Shown here: positions 63,429-64,000 of the stretch, piece after piece | How the letters are laid out: the number at the start of each line of letters is the position of its first letter | How positions within the stretch are numbered: position 1 is the first letter of the stretch | Assembly (NCBI GenBank): GCA_944470555.2 | Contig: CALYCZ020000141.1 | Coordinates: 1-64,000 of the forward strand | DNA from: Heterobilharzia americana | Taxonomy: Eukaryota > Platyhelminthes > Trematoda > Strigeidida > Schistosomatidae | DNA: 64,000 nucleotides | Direction: 5' to 3' | Translations under genes and position numbers: made by a program | Notes under the pieces: model-generated | Database searches by the model: none | What the model saw: the letters and a program-made list of their open reading frames with translations, nothing else | What the model was told of the DNA's origin: nothing

Positions 63429-64000
63429 ATGTATCCGTTATAGGATGATTATATTGTAGAATGTCGATATTATTTTTAACACTGTGCAGGAAATCAGCAA
63501 TGAGTAGGTCTGTTCACATATTTGTTACAACTTTGCCTGGACGCAATTACCTTAGACACACAATTCTACTGATTCAATCTTAATACTGACCTTGCATATG
63601 ATCGGTATCTAATATACATGTTCACTCTTTTATACTCAATCCGCCCATACGATGAGTCACATGATTCGTCCCTCCCAACCGCTTTGCTTACAATGGAACA
63701 CAAAGACCATATCTTTTAAGTGATCTGATTCATCTGTATGTGCGACTAAATTACCTGACCACAACGTACTATAATTTTTATGAAGATGAAACAACCTAGT
63801 TCAAGCTAATAAAAATGGGATAATGCGCAATCAACTACTTTTGATCTATTGTGCGGAAGTTATCTCGTTATTTAGGAACGCGGGCGCTCACATCGATCTT
63901 CTGGTCATACATGTTTCATGACCTGCTCAACATGGTTTCAACATCTTGTAGAGAGAAGCAAGAGAAATTTTTAGCCTGCAACTATAAGCATGAATTCAAG
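63429..64000. other. B-unit stretch, cut by window end (B3)
   Basis: Start of the same gene-free stretch as 52421-53844. Confidence 0.4.

Larger units (their letters stand above)
60584..64000 (+). repeat. 5.5-kb tandem unit B3, cut by window end
   Basis: Third copy; only the first 3417 of 5504 bases are in the window. It carries the same RTE variants as B2. The CR1-like fragment and ribozyme repeat would follow beyond the window if the unit is complete. Confidence 0.93.

Noticed and set aside
1..64000. CRISPR-like or prokaryotic repeat system
   Set aside because: The repeats are kilobase units in tandem with eukaryotic retroelements and introns; there are no short spaced repeats or operons.

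Overview
The window looks like repeat-rich nuclear DNA of a flatworm, most likely a schistosome (blood fluke). The evidence is the mix of elements: decayed RTE-clade non-LTR retrotransposons that resemble the schistosome SR2 group, a tRNA-headed short repeat carrying a type I hammerhead ribozyme as in the schistosome Sm-alpha family, and a gene with a 37-nt intron. The sequence leans AT-rich and shows no bacterial gene organisation. Assignment to schistosomes is inferred from family resemblance, because no search could be run.

Layout. Bases 1-775 are a single-copy left flank. From 776 the sequence is a head-to-tail array of four nearly identical 12.5-kb units (A1 776-13284, A2 13285-25792, A3 25793-38301, A4 38302-50810). 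Each A unit holds, in order: a small doubtful two-exon ORF; a minus-strand retroelement tail; a three-exon gene for a protein with two U1-type C2H2 zinc fingers; an AT microsatellite; two minus-strand tRNA-like modules; and the 3' half of a minus-strand RTE element. At 49576 a second array begins inside the RTE of A4. It is made of 5504-bp units (B1 49576-55079, B2 55080-60583, B3 60584 to beyond the window end). Each B unit holds most of the RTE (reverse transcriptase plus endonuclease plus 5' leader), about 1.4 kb without recognisable genes, a broken CR1-like retroelement fragment, and a 403-bp-period tRNA-headed repeat with the hammerhead ribozyme.

The two arrays overlap in one RTE copy. 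The A duplication joins RTE sequence at about 50810 to left-flank sequence at 776. The B duplication joins RTE sequence at 49576 to the end of the ribozyme repeat at 55079. All RTE copies share the same damage (frameshifts, stops and a lost catalytic Asp), so the element was dead before amplification.

The zinc-finger gene is the only convincing host gene and is present four times. The most unusual parts are the overlapping macro-arrays, one predicted self-cleaving ribozyme per 5.5-kb unit, and a 1.7-kb stretch of A2 where almost all between-copy differences are concentrated. Copy numbers in such arrays depend on assembly, so the four plus two-and-a-half copies seen here are what this sequence shows and not necessarily the true number.
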